From Oscillospiraceae bacterium (lineage in GTDB: Bacteria > Bacillota > Clostridia > Oscillospirales > Ruminococcaceae), in assembly GCA_009783205.1 (NCBI GenBank), contig WRHO01000007.1:1-62654 (forward strand): 62,654 bases of DNA. The letters are read 5' to 3'. The notes under the pieces are model-generated. The model saw nothing but the letters and a program-made list of their open reading frames with translations. It made no database searches and was not told the DNA's origin. Position 1 is the stretch's first letter, and each line of letters opens with the position of its first letter. Below are positions 43,801 through 53,667 of this stretch, piece after piece. The translations under genes were made by a program, and so were the position numbers.

Positions 43801-45728
43801 AAATCCTCCGAAAGTAACAGCCATTCGTCGGTTAATTCGGACAGTTTATGTTTTGATTCTTCAAAAAACGTACATTTTTCCTGTAAAAGATTGTGGTCGG
43901 AGAATACTTGCGGGTCTTCCATTTCCGTTTGCAGATTTGTAATAATCGTTTCGAGCTTTTCTATTTCCGTTTCGAGTTTTTTTATACGAACGCGCTTTTG
44001 AGCTTCAACGGCGCGTTGCTCTTTGGAGCGGTATGAGGTTTTTAAATTGTTTTTCTTTGTCTCGGGCGTTATTGAAACCGATTCTGCTTGTCGCGCTATG
44101 TCGTTACGCCGTTGTTTTTCTTCTATAAATTCGCCGAAGCCGCCGTTGTAGCTGTATACACAATTTGGCGTCAGTTCGATAATTCTTGTTGCTAATTTGT
44201 TTAGAAGGTATCGGTCATGCGAAACGAATATAATCGTCCCCGAATAATCAAATAATGCCGTTTCAAGTACATCGCGGGTTGTTATATCCAAGTGATTGGT
44301 CGGCTCGTCAAGAATTAATACATTTCCGCGCTCGAGGCTCATAACGGCAAATCTGAGCTTTGCCCGTTCGCCGCCCGAAAGTGCTTCAACCTTCTTGTAA
44401 ACATCGTCGCCGGTCAATCGAACGCTCCCCAATAATGAGCGCACGGCTAATTCCCGCATTTGCGGGTAAAGCTTGTGTACGGCGTTGAGAACGGTATCGT
44501 CGGCGTCGAAAATAGCGGTGTTTGTTTGTTCAAAATAGGAAATTTTTATATTCTCGCCCCATTCAATATTACCGCGCGAATGTGGGTGTAGTTTTTGAAG
44601 GGCTTTAAGAAGCGTGGATTTTCCACTGCCGTTTGCCCCCACTACGGCGAGTCTTTCCCCCCTTCGAACATCAAAAGTGAGCGAGTCGAGCAATACCCGC
44701 CCTTCACCAACGGTAAGGTCAATTCCTTTGACCGAAAGAACATCTTTTGGCGGTTCGCGGTCATACTCAAACTTTATTTTTGCGGATTTTTGGTTTATTA
44801 TCGGCTTTTCTGTTAAATCGGCTTCGAGCTTTTCTAATTGTTTAGCGCGACTTTTCGCCATATTAGAGGTTGAGGCGCGAACAATATTACGCGCAACATA
44901 ATCCTTGAGCTTGGATATTTCGGCAATTTGCGACTTATACTCCTTCATTTGATATTCGATGTATTCGTTTTTTTGTGATGTAAAAGCGGTATAATTACCT
45001 TTAAAACGCATGAGTCTTCCGCGTTCAATTTCGCATATACTTGTCGAAAGCTTATCGAGAAAATAACGGTCATGTGATACAATTAAAAGCGCGCCTTTAT
45101 AATCCTTGAGATAATCCTCAAGCCATAAAACCGTATCAAAATCAAGATGGTTTGTGGGTTCGTCTAAGATGAGCAAATCGGGATTTTCGAGCAAAAGCTT
45201 CGCGAGCGCAAGTCTCGTTCTCTCCCCGCCGCTTAAGGTGGAGATAACGCGGCTGTACAATGGGGGAGGGAAACCCATTCCGTTTAAAACCTTGTTAATC
45301 TTAATGTCGGTCAAATAACCGTCATTAGACTCAAAATAAGCGGTTTTTGTCGAATATTCCTCGGCAAATTGCGGCTCCTGAAGCATGAGCGCATTGCTCC
45401 TGAGTTCGTCGAGACGCTCGGCAATTCTATGAAGCTCGGAAAAAACGGACTTCATTTCCTCAATAATGGTGATTTTACCGTTAAGCCCTGAATCTTGTGC
45501 TAAAAAGCCAATATTCTTGTTTTTGTTTGATGAAATGCGCGGCGGGTTTGGTTCGGGTGCCGAATCCGGGATTTCCGTACCGGCAATAATACGGAGAAGG
45601 GTGGATTTTCCGCAACCGTTAATGCCGGTTAACCCGATGCGGTCGCCGTCTTCTATGGTAAGAGCAACATTTTTTAATACACATTCGCCGTTGTAATTCT
45701 TTGATATGTTTTCTAAAGATATAATCAT
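43797..45728 (-). CDS. ABC-F family ATP-binding protein
   Basis: This protein of about 643 aa has two ATPase domains without membrane segments. Walker A motifs are GINGCGKST and GANGSGKST, signatures LSGGERTRLALAKLLL and LSGGERAKLRFAVMSL, Walker B LLILDEPTNHLD and VLILDEPTNHLD, and a C-terminal coiled coil. ABC-F proteins act on the ribosome, either in translation quality control or in antibiotic protection; this one cannot be placed. The ATG at 45728 fits the family start (MIISLENISK) and lies 7 nt after a -10 box, so the transcript is probably leaderless; the frame running to 45803 crosses the promoter. Confidence 0.93.
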   Translation of the reverse strand: MIISLENISKNYNGECVLKNVALTIEDGDRIGLTGINGCGKSTLLRIIAGTEIPDSAPEPNPPRISSNKNKNIGFLAQDSGLNGKITIIEEMKSVFSELHRIAERLDELRSNALMLQEPQFAEEYSTKTAYFESNDGYLTDIKINKVLNGMGFPPPLYSRVISTLSGGERTRLALAKLLLENPDLLILDEPTNHLDFDTVLWLEDYLKDYKGALLIVSHDRYFLDKLSTSICEIERGRLMRFKGNYTAFTSQKNEYIEYQMKEYKSQIAEISKLKDYVARNIVRASTSNMAKSRAKQLEKLEADLTEKPIINQKSAKIKFEYDREPPKDVLSVKGIDLTVGEGRVLLDSLTFDVRRGERLAVVGANGSGKSTLLKALQKLHPHSRGNIEWGENIKISYFEQTNTAIFDADDTVLNAVHKLYPQMRELAVRSLLGSVRLTGDDVYKKVEALSGGERAKLRFAVMSLERGNVLILDEPTNHLDITTRDVLETALFDYSGTIIFVSHDRYLLNKLATRIIELTPNCVYSYNGGFGEFIEEKQRRNDIARQAESVSITPETKKNNLKTSYRSKEQRAVEAQKRVRIKKLETEIEKLETIITNLQTEMEDPQVFSDHNLLQEKCTFFEESKHKLSELTDEWLLLSEDF

Positions 45729-45735
45729 AGAGTAG

Positions 45736-45764
45736 ATTATAACACGAATTTGTTTATAAATCAA
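45736..45764 (-). promoter_or_regulatory. ABC-F promoter (leaderless)
   Basis: On the minus strand TTGATT (45764-45759) and TATAAT (45741-45736) are spaced by 17 bp. Only 7 nt separate the -10 box from the ATG at 45728. Confidence 0.75.
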
Positions 45765-45814
45765 GATATAATCGGAAGACATGGTAAATAATCGGAAAGG
45801 CACGGTTTGTTTTT

Positions 45815-47041
45815 ATGGATGTTCAAATAATACTAAGCGCGGTAATAATTATACTTTTGATTGTTGTTATCGTGATTATGGCGATTAGATACAAGGTTTC
45901 GGATAAATCGGACACAGACGTTATTGCGGAGCTTTTAAAAAAGCAATCGGGCGAACAAAACGAGATTATTCAAAAACAAATCTCAAACGGCGCGACCGAA
46001 CAATTTGAGCGATTCGGGTTAATTCAAAAGAGCGTTCAAGAAACGCTTCAAACTAATTTTTTAACAATAAATTCAGAAAACAACCGACAGCTTGAACGAA
46101 TTAACGCAACTCTCGAGGGGAAAATAAAAGCTCTTCAGGAGAGTAACGAAAAACGACTCGAGCAGATTCGCGGCGTAGTAGATGAAAAGCTTCAGAAAAC
46201 GCTCGAAACAAGAATTGCACAGTCGTTTGATTTGGTCAGTAAACAACTCGACAGCGTTCAACAGGGGTTGGGCGAAATGAAAACGCTCGCATCCGACGCT
46301 AAAAGCTTAAAAAACGCGCTGACAAACATAAAAGAGCGGGGGACATACGGAGAGGTTCGACTCGAAAAGCTTTTATCCGATATTCTCGTTCCCAATCAAT
46401 ATGAGGTCAATGTAGAGATAAAAGCTCAAAGAAGGGTCGAGTTTGCAATTAAACTCCCGGGAACCGACGATATACCCGTATTACTCCCCATTGATTCAAA
46501 GTTTCCGATTGAGGACTATAACCGTCTTCTTGACGCAGAGGATAAATCGGATATTGAAGCGGCGCGAAAGGCACTTTTATCGAGAATACGCTCATTTGCT
46601 AAAGATATTCACGATAAATATATCGACCCGCCCAAAACGACCGATTTCGCATTAATGTTTCTTCCTACAGAGGGGTTGTATGCCGAGGTTTCGCAAAACG
46701 CGGCGTTATTTGAGGAATTGCGCGATAAATACAAGGTAACGGCGGTTGGCGTTACAACGCTTTCGGCTTTTTTAAGCTCGCTTCAAATGGGGTTCAAGAC
46801 GCTCGCAATTGAACAGCGTTCAAAAGAGGTGTGGGACACATTGAGCGCGGTCAAATCTGAATTTGTGAAGTTTTCGGAATTGCTCGATAAAGCACATAAA
46901 CAAATTCAAACCGCAGATAAAACCTTAGAGGATATTGTCGGCAAAAGAACGAGGGCAATTAATCGCACTTTAAGGAACGTAAGCGAAATAGGCGAAATTA
47001 ACAATATAACTCATGACGATTCCGGCGGCGAGCTGTTATAA
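45815..47041 (+). CDS. rmuC: RmuC-family DNA recombination protein
   Basis: This 408 aa protein has an N-terminal membrane helix (about 5-24), a long coiled coil (about 40-160) and the RmuC nuclease-like core (KERGTYGEVRLEKLLSDIL, PVLLPIDSKFPIEDY and DFALMFLPTEGLYAEV). RmuC limits inversions and rearrangements at repeats; in this repeat-rich region that is worth noting. The start follows a leader with CGGAAAGG 20 nt upstream, itself preceded by an imperfect duplicate ATAATCGGAAGACATGG. Confidence 0.93.
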   Translation: MDVQIILSAVIIILLIVVIVIMAIRYKVSDKSDTDVIAELLKKQSGEQNEIIQKQISNGATEQFERFGLIQKSVQETLQTNFLTINSENNRQLERINATLEGKIKALQESNEKRLEQIRGVVDEKLQKTLETRIAQSFDLVSKQLDSVQQGLGEMKTLASDAKSLKNALTNIKERGTYGEVRLEKLLSDILVPNQYEVNVEIKAQRRVEFAIKLPGTDDIPVLLPIDSKFPIEDYNRLLDAEDKSDIEAARKALLSRIRSFAKDIHDKYIDPPKTTDFALMFLPTEGLYAEVSQNAALFEELRDKYKVTAVGVTTLSAFLSSLQMGFKTLAIEQRSKEVWDTLSAVKSEFVKFSELLDKAHKQIQTADKTLEDIVGKRTRAINRTLRNVSEIGEINNITHDDSGGELL

Positions 47042-47541
47042 GCACTGTCTATATATTCCTCTAAGCTTATACCGGAGTAATACATTTGTTCCGCCGGAAA
47101 TACACCGACATAGCGAAGATTCAGCGTTGTGTCTTGAGACGTTTCGTTGTCGAGACAAATAAATCCGTATCGCCATGAATTATTTTTGAACCATTCGTTT
47201 CCGATAATTTCATTGTCGACAATGTTAAGGTCGATTACTTCGATTATTATGCCTAAGCTGTATTGCGCCGATATATTATAGGCGATTTGGTTGCTTTGTG
47301 CATCTTCGAGCATTTTATTTGCATAAGGCGAAACAAGGGGAGATATACTTTCGCCGTCTGTGTTTTTAGGCGGGTTGAAGACCGCCCAATTGTCATAGCT
47401 TTCTATTTCGGCTTGTATTTTCACTAAGGGCGGCTTATCGGAATCCATTATTTTAAAATATTTCACCGATATATAAGCAAGCACGGAAGTAACGGCGATA
47501 ATGACCGATATCAAGATAAGCTTTAATTTTATAATGCTCAC
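47011..47541 (-). CDS. degenerate VanY-like membrane protein, catalytic residues lost
   Basis: This 176 aa protein has one N-terminal membrane helix (about 8-28) and an extracytoplasmic domain. Its second half aligns by eye with the carboxypeptidase at 38371: SAQYSLGIIIEV against SEHNAGLAIDF, EWFKNNSWRYGFI against RWLRDNAHKFGFI, LNLRYVG against EPWHYRFVG, and GISLEEYI against GITLEEYI. The zinc His and Asp and the catalytic Glu-His are all replaced, and the N-terminal part of the peptidase domain is shortened. It may bind cell-wall peptides without cutting them. Start GTG at 47541; the 3' end overlaps rmuC by 31 nt on the other strand. Confidence 0.75.
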   Translation of the reverse strand: MSIIKLKLILISVIIAVTSVLAYISVKYFKIMDSDKPPLVKIQAEIESYDNWAVFNPPKNTDGESISPLVSPYANKMLEDAQSNQIAYNISAQYSLGIIIEVIDLNIVDNEIIGNEWFKNNSWRYGFICLDNETSQDTTLNLRYVGVFPAEQMYYSGISLEEYIDSAYNSSPPESS

Positions 47542-47546
47542 CCCCC

Positions 47547-47575
47547 TTTACAAATGATTTATTTAATAGTATAAT
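47547..47575 (+). promoter_or_regulatory. promoter of the YnbB-like lyase gene
   Basis: TTTACA (47547-47552) and TATAAT (47570-47575) are spaced by 17 bp, 48 nt upstream of the ATG at 47624. Confidence 0.7.
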
Positions 47576-47623
47576 AGAAATATATAATATTATTTGATAA
47601 TCATTAGAGGAATATTAATATTT

Positions 47624-48859
47624 ATGAGATTTGACTCATTTATAACCGAAAAAGCCGCGGAAGCCGAAAAAATGTGTGAAGATGTATTCAAGCGTTTTGA
47701 TAAGCTTTCGCGTCATAACGGCGAAAAGGTACTTTGTTCGTTTATAAACAACCGCGTTTCAGAACACCATCTTCGCGGAAGTAACGGTTATGGCTATGGT
47801 GACGAGGGAAGGGACGCGCTCGATAAAGTTTTTGCAGAAATAATGGGTACCGAAAGCGCGTTGGTTCGTCATAACTTCATAAACGGAACCCACGCGATTA
47901 ATGTCGCGCTTTTCGGTGTCTTGCGGACGGGCGATAAGCTCGTTTCGGTTACGGGGAAACCCTATGACACTCTGCACGACGTTATAAACGGAAAAACGGG
48001 CGGCTCTTTGAGAGAATACGGTATAGAGTATGACCAAATTGAACTGCTTTCCGATTCGCGCCCCGATTTATCGGCTATTCAACGCGGCTGTAACAACTGT
48101 CGGGCGGTATTTGTACAGCGTTCACGCGGGTATACCCTTCGCAAGTCGCTCACGGTTGAGCAAATTGGCGAAATTGTAACAACGGTGAGACAAATTAATC
48201 CGTCTGCGATTATAATTGTCGACAATTGTTACGGCGAGTTTTGCGAAATAACCGAGCCGTCTTCCGTTGGCGCGGATTTACTTGCGGGAAGCCTTATAAA
48301 GAACCCCGGGGGCGGGATTGCGGAAACGGGGGGATATATTGCGGGGCGGCGCGATTTAGTTGAATTGTGTGCAAATCGGCTCACGGTTCCGGGCATAGGA
48401 GCCGAAGCGGGGTGCAGTCTTAATCAAAACCGCGCTATGTACTTGGGGATATTCTACGCACCGGAAACTGTCTGTAACGCTCTTAAAACCTCAACCTTCG
48501 CGCTCGCCTTAATGAATCTTCTCGGTTATGAGTGTTTCCCCGAGTTCGACGAGTACAGAACCGACATTATTGCCGCTATTAACCTCAAAAACGAGTCGCA
48601 ATTACGGGCGTTTTGTGAGGGAATCCAAATAGGGAGCCCTATCGACAGCTTTGTTGTTCCCGAACCATGGGATATGCCGGGATATCGGCATAAGGTTATT
48701 ATGGCGGCGGGTGCATTTACCTCGGGTGCGTCAATTGAGTTGAGCGCGGATGCCCCAGTGTGTGAACCGTATACCGTTTTTTTACAGGGGGGGCTGACCT
48801 TCCCAACGGGGAGATTTGGCGTTTTATCCGCTGTACAGCGGTTGGAAAAAGATAAATAA
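47624..48859 (+). CDS. YnbB-like PLP-dependent lyase (methionine gamma-lyase-like)
   Basis: This 411 aa protein belongs to the family sometimes labelled aluminium resistance protein, related to cystathionine and methionine lyases. Visible motifs are ALVRHNFINGTHAINVALFG, IIIVDNCYGEFCEITEPSSV, LIKNPGGGIAETGGYIAGR (PLP lysine region) and FTSGASIELSADAPVCEPY. Real substrate unknown. I chose the ATG at 47624 (MRFDSFITEKA) with AGAGGAA 8 nt upstream over a longer frame at 47594. The lipoprotein gene follows 37 nt later. Confidence 0.9.
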   Translation: MRFDSFITEKAAEAEKMCEDVFKRFDKLSRHNGEKVLCSFINNRVSEHHLRGSNGYGYGDEGRDALDKVFAEIMGTESALVRHNFINGTHAINVALFGVLRTGDKLVSVTGKPYDTLHDVINGKTGGSLREYGIEYDQIELLSDSRPDLSAIQRGCNNCRAVFVQRSRGYTLRKSLTVEQIGEIVTTVRQINPSAIIIVDNCYGEFCEITEPSSVGADLLAGSLIKNPGGGIAETGGYIAGRRDLVELCANRLTVPGIGAEAGCSLNQNRAMYLGIFYAPETVCNALKTSTFALALMNLLGYECFPEFDEYRTDIIAAINLKNESQLRAFCEGIQIGSPIDSFVVPEPWDMPGYRHKVIMAAGAFTSGASIELSADAPVCEPYTVFLQGGLTFPTGRFGVLSAVQRLEKDK

Positions 48860-48896
48860 GAAAAAATAAATAAAAGAAAGGAATGGTCAATAAAAA

Positions 48897-49970
48897 ATGA
48901 AAGCAATTGCCGTTACACTCGCGATAACAATTATGGTATTGGGGTTATCCGCCTGTGACAAAAAGAACTCGGACGATGAATTAAATAATGGAGAGCGCGA
49001 CTTATCGGTTCCCACAAAGGATTGGGAGGCGGAAGACGCAAAGACGAAATACGCCGAAATTAACAAATACGGGAACAGCGGCGGAAACTGTAATAATTAT
49101 GGCTTGGCTTCCATACAAGGGGAGTGGATTTATTATTTGAGTAACAGGAATCAAATATATAAAATCCACACAGACGGTTCCGAAAACACCTTAGTCTGCG
49201 GTGATTACGGTCTGTGGCTTAATGTTATAGGCGATTGGATTTATTATGCTTCTTTTTATGGCGGAATATTCAGAATAAGAACGGACGGTACAGATTGGGA
49301 GCATATTATTGATGATAATGCCGGATATATAAATATAGCCGGCGATTGGGTTTACTACAGCAACGCCGACGACGACGAAAAGCTTTATAAAGCTCAAATT
49401 GACGGGTCGGGAAGAACACAGTTAAATAACGACGAGAGCCAATTTATAAACGTAGTTGATGATATAATTTATTATGTCAACATAAGCGAAAAAAACGGAA
49501 ACTGGGAAATATACAAAATGAACACAGCCGGCGCAGAACGCGAGGTTGTTGTTTCCGATAAGAATTGTGAGTATATTAACGTAATTAACGGGTTTATTTA
49601 TTATGTATACGATGATGAGAATTATGACGATTATGATGAATACGGCGATAGCGGGAAATCAAATATGAACATTTATAAAATGCACGTATCCGGTGGTACC
49701 GCGGTAAGAATTAATGACGATGAAAGTATATGTATGAATGTTGACGGCGACTGGATATACTACAGTAATCAAAGCGACGACGGTAAAATATACAGAATTC
49801 GAACCGACGGAACGGAAAAAATGAAGCTAAACAATGATAACAGCGAGGATATTAACATAGTCGGCAACTGGATTTATTACAGGAATTTCAGCGATATTAA
49901 CCCCGATACAAACAGCGCGACAACATATAAAATGCGCCCCGACGGAAGCGACCGACAATCCGTAGCTTAG
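48897..49970 (+). CDS. DUF5050 repeat lipoprotein
   Basis: This 357 aa protein has a lipoprotein signal (VTLAITIMVLGLSACDKK, lipobox LSAC) and then about eight repeats of the GDWIYYSN...KIYRIRTDG type, which likely form a beta-propeller as in DUF5050/YWTD-like proteins. It should be anchored to the outer face of the cell membrane. Ligand unknown. The leader carries GAAAGGAATGGTCAATAA, a relaxed form of the recurring motif; the ATGG inside opens a five-codon frame ending in TGA overlapping the start codon. A strong terminator follows. Confidence 0.85.
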   Translation: MKAIAVTLAITIMVLGLSACDKKNSDDELNNGERDLSVPTKDWEAEDAKTKYAEINKYGNSGGNCNNYGLASIQGEWIYYLSNRNQIYKIHTDGSENTLVCGDYGLWLNVIGDWIYYASFYGGIFRIRTDGTDWEHIIDDNAGYINIAGDWVYYSNADDDEKLYKAQIDGSGRTQLNNDESQFINVVDDIIYYVNISEKNGNWEIYKMNTAGAEREVVVSDKNCEYINVINGFIYYVYDDENYDDYDEYGDSGKSNMNIYKMHVSGGTAVRINDDESICMNVDGDWIYYSNQSDDGKIYRIRTDGTEKMKLNNDNSEDINIVGNWIYYRNFSDINPDTNSATTYKMRPDGSDRQSVA

Positions 49971-49985
49971 ACCTCCACGGAAATA

Positions 49986-50032
49986 AAAACCACTCTGTTC
50001 AATTAAAAATTGAACAGAGTGGTTTTTTATAT
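49986..50032. terminator. two-way terminator between lipoprotein gene and nifJ
   Basis: A 19-bp perfect stem (49986-50004 with 50008-50026) closes a 3-nt loop and is followed by T's on the plus strand; A's on the left give T's for the minus strand. It separates two convergent genes. Confidence 0.92.
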
Positions 50033-50047
50033 TCCTTATAAGGAATT

Positions 50048-53000
50048 TCATTTTGCCTTATAATATTCGACCAATCCCACTAAATTATCATAGCGTTTTT
50101 TGGAATCGGCTTCGGCTCTTGTAAACAATTCCTCGGCTCTTTCGGGGTTCCAGCGCATGAGCGAGTTATATCTGACCTCGTTCATGATAAAGTCTTTATA
50201 ATTACCGGCGGGAGCCTTACTGTCGAGGGTGAACGGAGATTCCAAGGCGGGGTTAAATCTAAACAGATGCCAGTATCCCGTCTCGACCGCTTTTTTCTCA
50301 ATTGCAATCATATTAGCTAAGCCGCCCTTCATACCGTGGTCACGACACGGCGCGTAACAGATAACAATTGATGGGCCTTTATGCGCTTCGGCTTCAACCA
50401 TGGCTTTAATACATTGATTCATGTCCGCGCCCATAGCAACCTGTGCCACGTATACATAATCGTACTTCATGGCTATTCCCGCCAAATCCTTCTTTTTGAT
50501 ATTCATGCCGCTCGCCGCAAATTTTGCAATCGCGCCTACGGGTGTGGATTTTGAAGCCTGCCCCCCCGTATTTGAGTACACCTCGGTATCGAATACAAGC
50601 AGATTTACGTCCTCCCCCTGTGCCAATACATGGTCAAGACCGCCGTAGCCGATATCATATGCCCAACCGTCGCCGCCAAACGCCCACACAGATTTTTTAG
50701 CTAAGAATTTTTTATTCTGAAGCATTTCGTCTTTTTCGGGCATTCCGCAGTTACAACCTTCGAGCGCGCTTACTAACGCTTTTGTTGCGACGCCGTTTTC
50801 CGCGCCGTTATCAAAAGTTTCGAGCCATTTTTTAAGCTCGGCAGAGCAGGGACACGATTTTTCGATTAATACCTTTGCTTTTTTAGCCATTCTGTCTCGA
50901 ACGGCTTTTTGCCCCAAATACATACCGAAGCTAAATTCCGCGTTATCCTCAAACAGAGAGTTCGCCCACGCCGGCCCTTTTCCTTCTTTATTGACGGTAT
51001 AGGGCATTGCGGGTGCGGAGCCGCCCCAAATTGAAGAACAACCGGTTGCGTTACCGATGAACATTCTGTCGCCGAATAATTGTGTTACGAGCTTTGCATA
51101 CGGAGTTTCGCCGCAACCCGCACACGCCCCCGAAAATTCTAACAGAGGTTGTTTAAACTGTGAGCCTTTTACTGTAGTTTCTTTAAACTTTTCGAGGACT
51201 TCGGGCTTTTCGGGAAGCTCATAACAGTATCCGAACGAATTCTGTTGTTCGAGCTGTGATTCGAGCGGCTTCATGACGAGCGCGTTCTTTGATTTGTCTT
51301 TTGCACCGGCGGGACATATATTAACACATACATCACAACCGTAACAGTCTAATACCGAGCAAGCCATTGTATATTTCATTCCGGGGAGACCCGTAGCGTC
51401 CTTTGATTTAAAGCCTTTCGGCGCATTAGCCGCTTCATCGGCGGTCAGCGCGTAGGGGCGTAATACCGCGTGCGGGCAAACCAAAGAGCATTGATTACAT
51501 TGAATACAGTTTTCGGGGAGCCACTCGGGAACGGTAACGGCAACGCCGCGTTTTTCATATGCAGCCGTGCCGAGAGGGAATGTGCCGTCTGCTGTTTTTG
51601 AAAATGTCGAAACGGGAAGCTCGGTTCCTTGATATGCGTTAATCGGAATCATAACATTGTCGATGAAATCAACTATGTCCTTACGCTTTCCTGCGGGGTC
51701 TGCCTTAGGAAGCTCAAAGTCATCGCCGGCATTTGCCCAAGCCGCAGGAACATCAATTTTTTCAAAAGAAACCGCGCCCTTGTCAACTGCGTTATAGTTC
51801 ATCTCAACAATTTTTTCGCCTTTTGAAATAAATTGGTGATGAATTTCTTCCTTCATGTGTTTAATAGCGTCGTCCATCGGAATTATATCGGCTAATTTAA
51901 AGAACGCCGATTGTAAAACGGTACTTACGCGATTGCCGAGTCCGACTTCCCCCGCAATTTTTATTCCGTTTATAATATAAAAGTTAATGTTGTTCTTGGC
52001 AATTTGCGACTTTATTCTGTTGGGGAGATGCTCGTCAAGCTCGGACGCGCTCCATTGACAGTTTAACAAGAAGGTTCCGCCGGGCAATACATCTTTTACC
52101 ATATCGTATTTGTAGATATAAGAAGGATTGTGACAGGCGACAAAGTCAGCCTGTGTAATAAAATATGTCGATTTAATCGCCGCTTTACCGAAGCGCAAAT
52201 GTGAAACGGTAATACCGCCCGCCTTCTTTGAGTCATATGCGAAGTACGCTTGAACATTCATATCGGTATTTTCGCCGATAATCTTTGTTGAGTTTTCGTT
52301 AGCACTTACCGTACCGTCGCCGCCGATTCCCCAGAATTTACAGCTCGTTGTGCCTTCGGGAATTGTGTTGGGGTAATCATCGGTGGGAAGCGATAATCCG
52401 GTAACATCGTCCTCAATACCTACGGTGAACCGCGTTTTTGTGGTATTGCGGTAAATAGCAATTACACAAGCGGGATTGAAGTCCTTTGAGCCGAGTCCGT
52501 ATCTGCCGCCGTATACGGGGACATCTGCGAATTTACCGGTTTGTTTGAGCGCGGCAACAACGCTTAAATAGAGAGGTTCGCCTATTGAACCGGGTTCCTT
52601 TGTTCTGTCTAAAACGCTGATTTTCTTACAGGTTTTTGGGATAGCGTTCACAAATTCGTCAATTGCGAACGGCATATAAAGTCTAACCTTTACCAAGCCG
52701 ACTTTTTCACCCTTTGAGGCGAGATAATCAATAGTTTCTTCAATTGTATCGGCAGACGAACCCATAGAAACAATAATTTGTTCCGCGTCCGGCGCGCCGT
52801 AATAGTTGAAGAGCTTATAATCTGTACCTATTTTTTTATTAACCTTATCCATTGCCGCTTGTACTATAGCGGGGATTTTATCGTAATAGGTGTTAGCCGC
52901 TTCCTTTGCCTGGAAGAAAATATCGGGATTTTGCGCCGTTCCTCTGAGTGATTGTGATTCGGGGCTTAATGCGCGTTCGCGAAAAGCCTTAATGTCGTCA

Positions 53001-53590
53001 AAATCAACCAAGTCTTTTAAATCGTCGTCAGACCACACTTCAATTTTTTGCATTTCGTGAGAGGTTCTGAACCCGTCAAAGAAGTGTAAAAAAGGAACTC
53101 TGCCTTTTAAGGTCGACATATGTGCAACCGCGCCTAAGTCCATAATCTCTTGCGGGTTTGTAGAGCAGAGCATAGCATAACCCGTCGAGCGGCAGGCGTT
53201 AATATCGCTGTGGTCGCCGAAAATCGAAAGCGCGTGTGCCGCTAATGCTCTCGCAGAAACGTGTATTACGCTCGAAAGAAGCTCGCCCGCGATTTTGTAC
53301 ATACTCGGAATCATTAGTAACAACCCCTGTGACGCGGTGTATGTGGTGGTTAACGCGCCCGCCTGTAGTGAGCCGTGTACCGCCGCCGACGCACCGCCCT
53401 CCGATTGCATTTCGACAACGCTCACCGTGTCGCCGAAGATGTTCTTTTTGCCTTCTGCGGCCCATTGGTCGGTTACTTCAGCCATGTCGGATGACGGCGT
53501 AATCGGATAGATACCCGCTACTTCCGTAAATCCGTAGGACACGTGCGCCGCGGCATAGTTGCCCTTCATCATTTTAACTTTTCTTGCCAT
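50048..53590 (-). CDS. nifJ: pyruvate:ferredoxin (flavodoxin) oxidoreductase
   Basis: This 1180 aa single-chain PFOR oxidises pyruvate to acetyl-CoA and CO2 and reduces ferredoxin. Visible: N-terminal YGFTEVAGIYPITPSSDMAE, a two-[4Fe-4S] ferredoxin insert (CIQCNQCSLVCPHA and CYGCDVCVNICPAGAK), and the TPP domain with FSGACAGCGETPYAKL, GNATGCSSIWGG and GGDGWAYDIGYGGLDHVL. Length is normal. AAAGGAGG lies 8 nt before the ATG. It supplies reduced ferredoxin that the Hnd hydrogenase can use. Confidence 0.97.
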   Translation of the reverse strand: MARKVKMMKGNYAAAHVSYGFTEVAGIYPITPSSDMAEVTDQWAAEGKKNIFGDTVSVVEMQSEGGASAAVHGSLQAGALTTTYTASQGLLLMIPSMYKIAGELLSSVIHVSARALAAHALSIFGDHSDINACRSTGYAMLCSTNPQEIMDLGAVAHMSTLKGRVPFLHFFDGFRTSHEMQKIEVWSDDDLKDLVDFDDIKAFRERALSPESQSLRGTAQNPDIFFQAKEAANTYYDKIPAIVQAAMDKVNKKIGTDYKLFNYYGAPDAEQIIVSMGSSADTIEETIDYLASKGEKVGLVKVRLYMPFAIDEFVNAIPKTCKKISVLDRTKEPGSIGEPLYLSVVAALKQTGKFADVPVYGGRYGLGSKDFNPACVIAIYRNTTKTRFTVGIEDDVTGLSLPTDDYPNTIPEGTTSCKFWGIGGDGTVSANENSTKIIGENTDMNVQAYFAYDSKKAGGITVSHLRFGKAAIKSTYFITQADFVACHNPSYIYKYDMVKDVLPGGTFLLNCQWSASELDEHLPNRIKSQIAKNNINFYIINGIKIAGEVGLGNRVSTVLQSAFFKLADIIPMDDAIKHMKEEIHHQFISKGEKIVEMNYNAVDKGAVSFEKIDVPAAWANAGDDFELPKADPAGKRKDIVDFIDNVMIPINAYQGTELPVSTFSKTADGTFPLGTAAYEKRGVAVTVPEWLPENCIQCNQCSLVCPHAVLRPYALTADEAANAPKGFKSKDATGLPGMKYTMACSVLDCYGCDVCVNICPAGAKDKSKNALVMKPLESQLEQQNSFGYCYELPEKPEVLEKFKETTVKGSQFKQPLLEFSGACAGCGETPYAKLVTQLFGDRMFIGNATGCSSIWGGSAPAMPYTVNKEGKGPAWANSLFEDNAEFSFGMYLGQKAVRDRMAKKAKVLIEKSCPCSAELKKWLETFDNGAENGVATKALVSALEGCNCGMPEKDEMLQNKKFLAKKSVWAFGGDGWAYDIGYGGLDHVLAQGEDVNLLVFDTEVYSNTGGQASKSTPVGAIAKFAASGMNIKKKDLAGIAMKYDYVYVAQVAMGADMNQCIKAMVEAEAHKGPSIVICYAPCRDHGMKGGLANMIAIEKKAVETGYWHLFRFNPALESPFTLDSKAPAGNYKDFIMNEVRYNSLMRWNPERAEELFTRAEADSKKRYDNLVGLVEYYKAK

Positions 53591-53623
53591 ATTTTCCTCC
53601 TTTAAATTTAAGTTTCAAGGAAA

Positions 53624-53652
53624 ATTATAACATAATAATTCTTCTTTGTAAA
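53624..53652 (-). promoter_or_regulatory. nifJ promoter
   Basis: On the minus strand TTTACA (53652-53647) and TATAAT (53629-53624) are spaced by 17 bp, 33 nt before the start codon. Confidence 0.75.
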
Positions 53653-53667
53653 CAGTAAAAAATAAAT

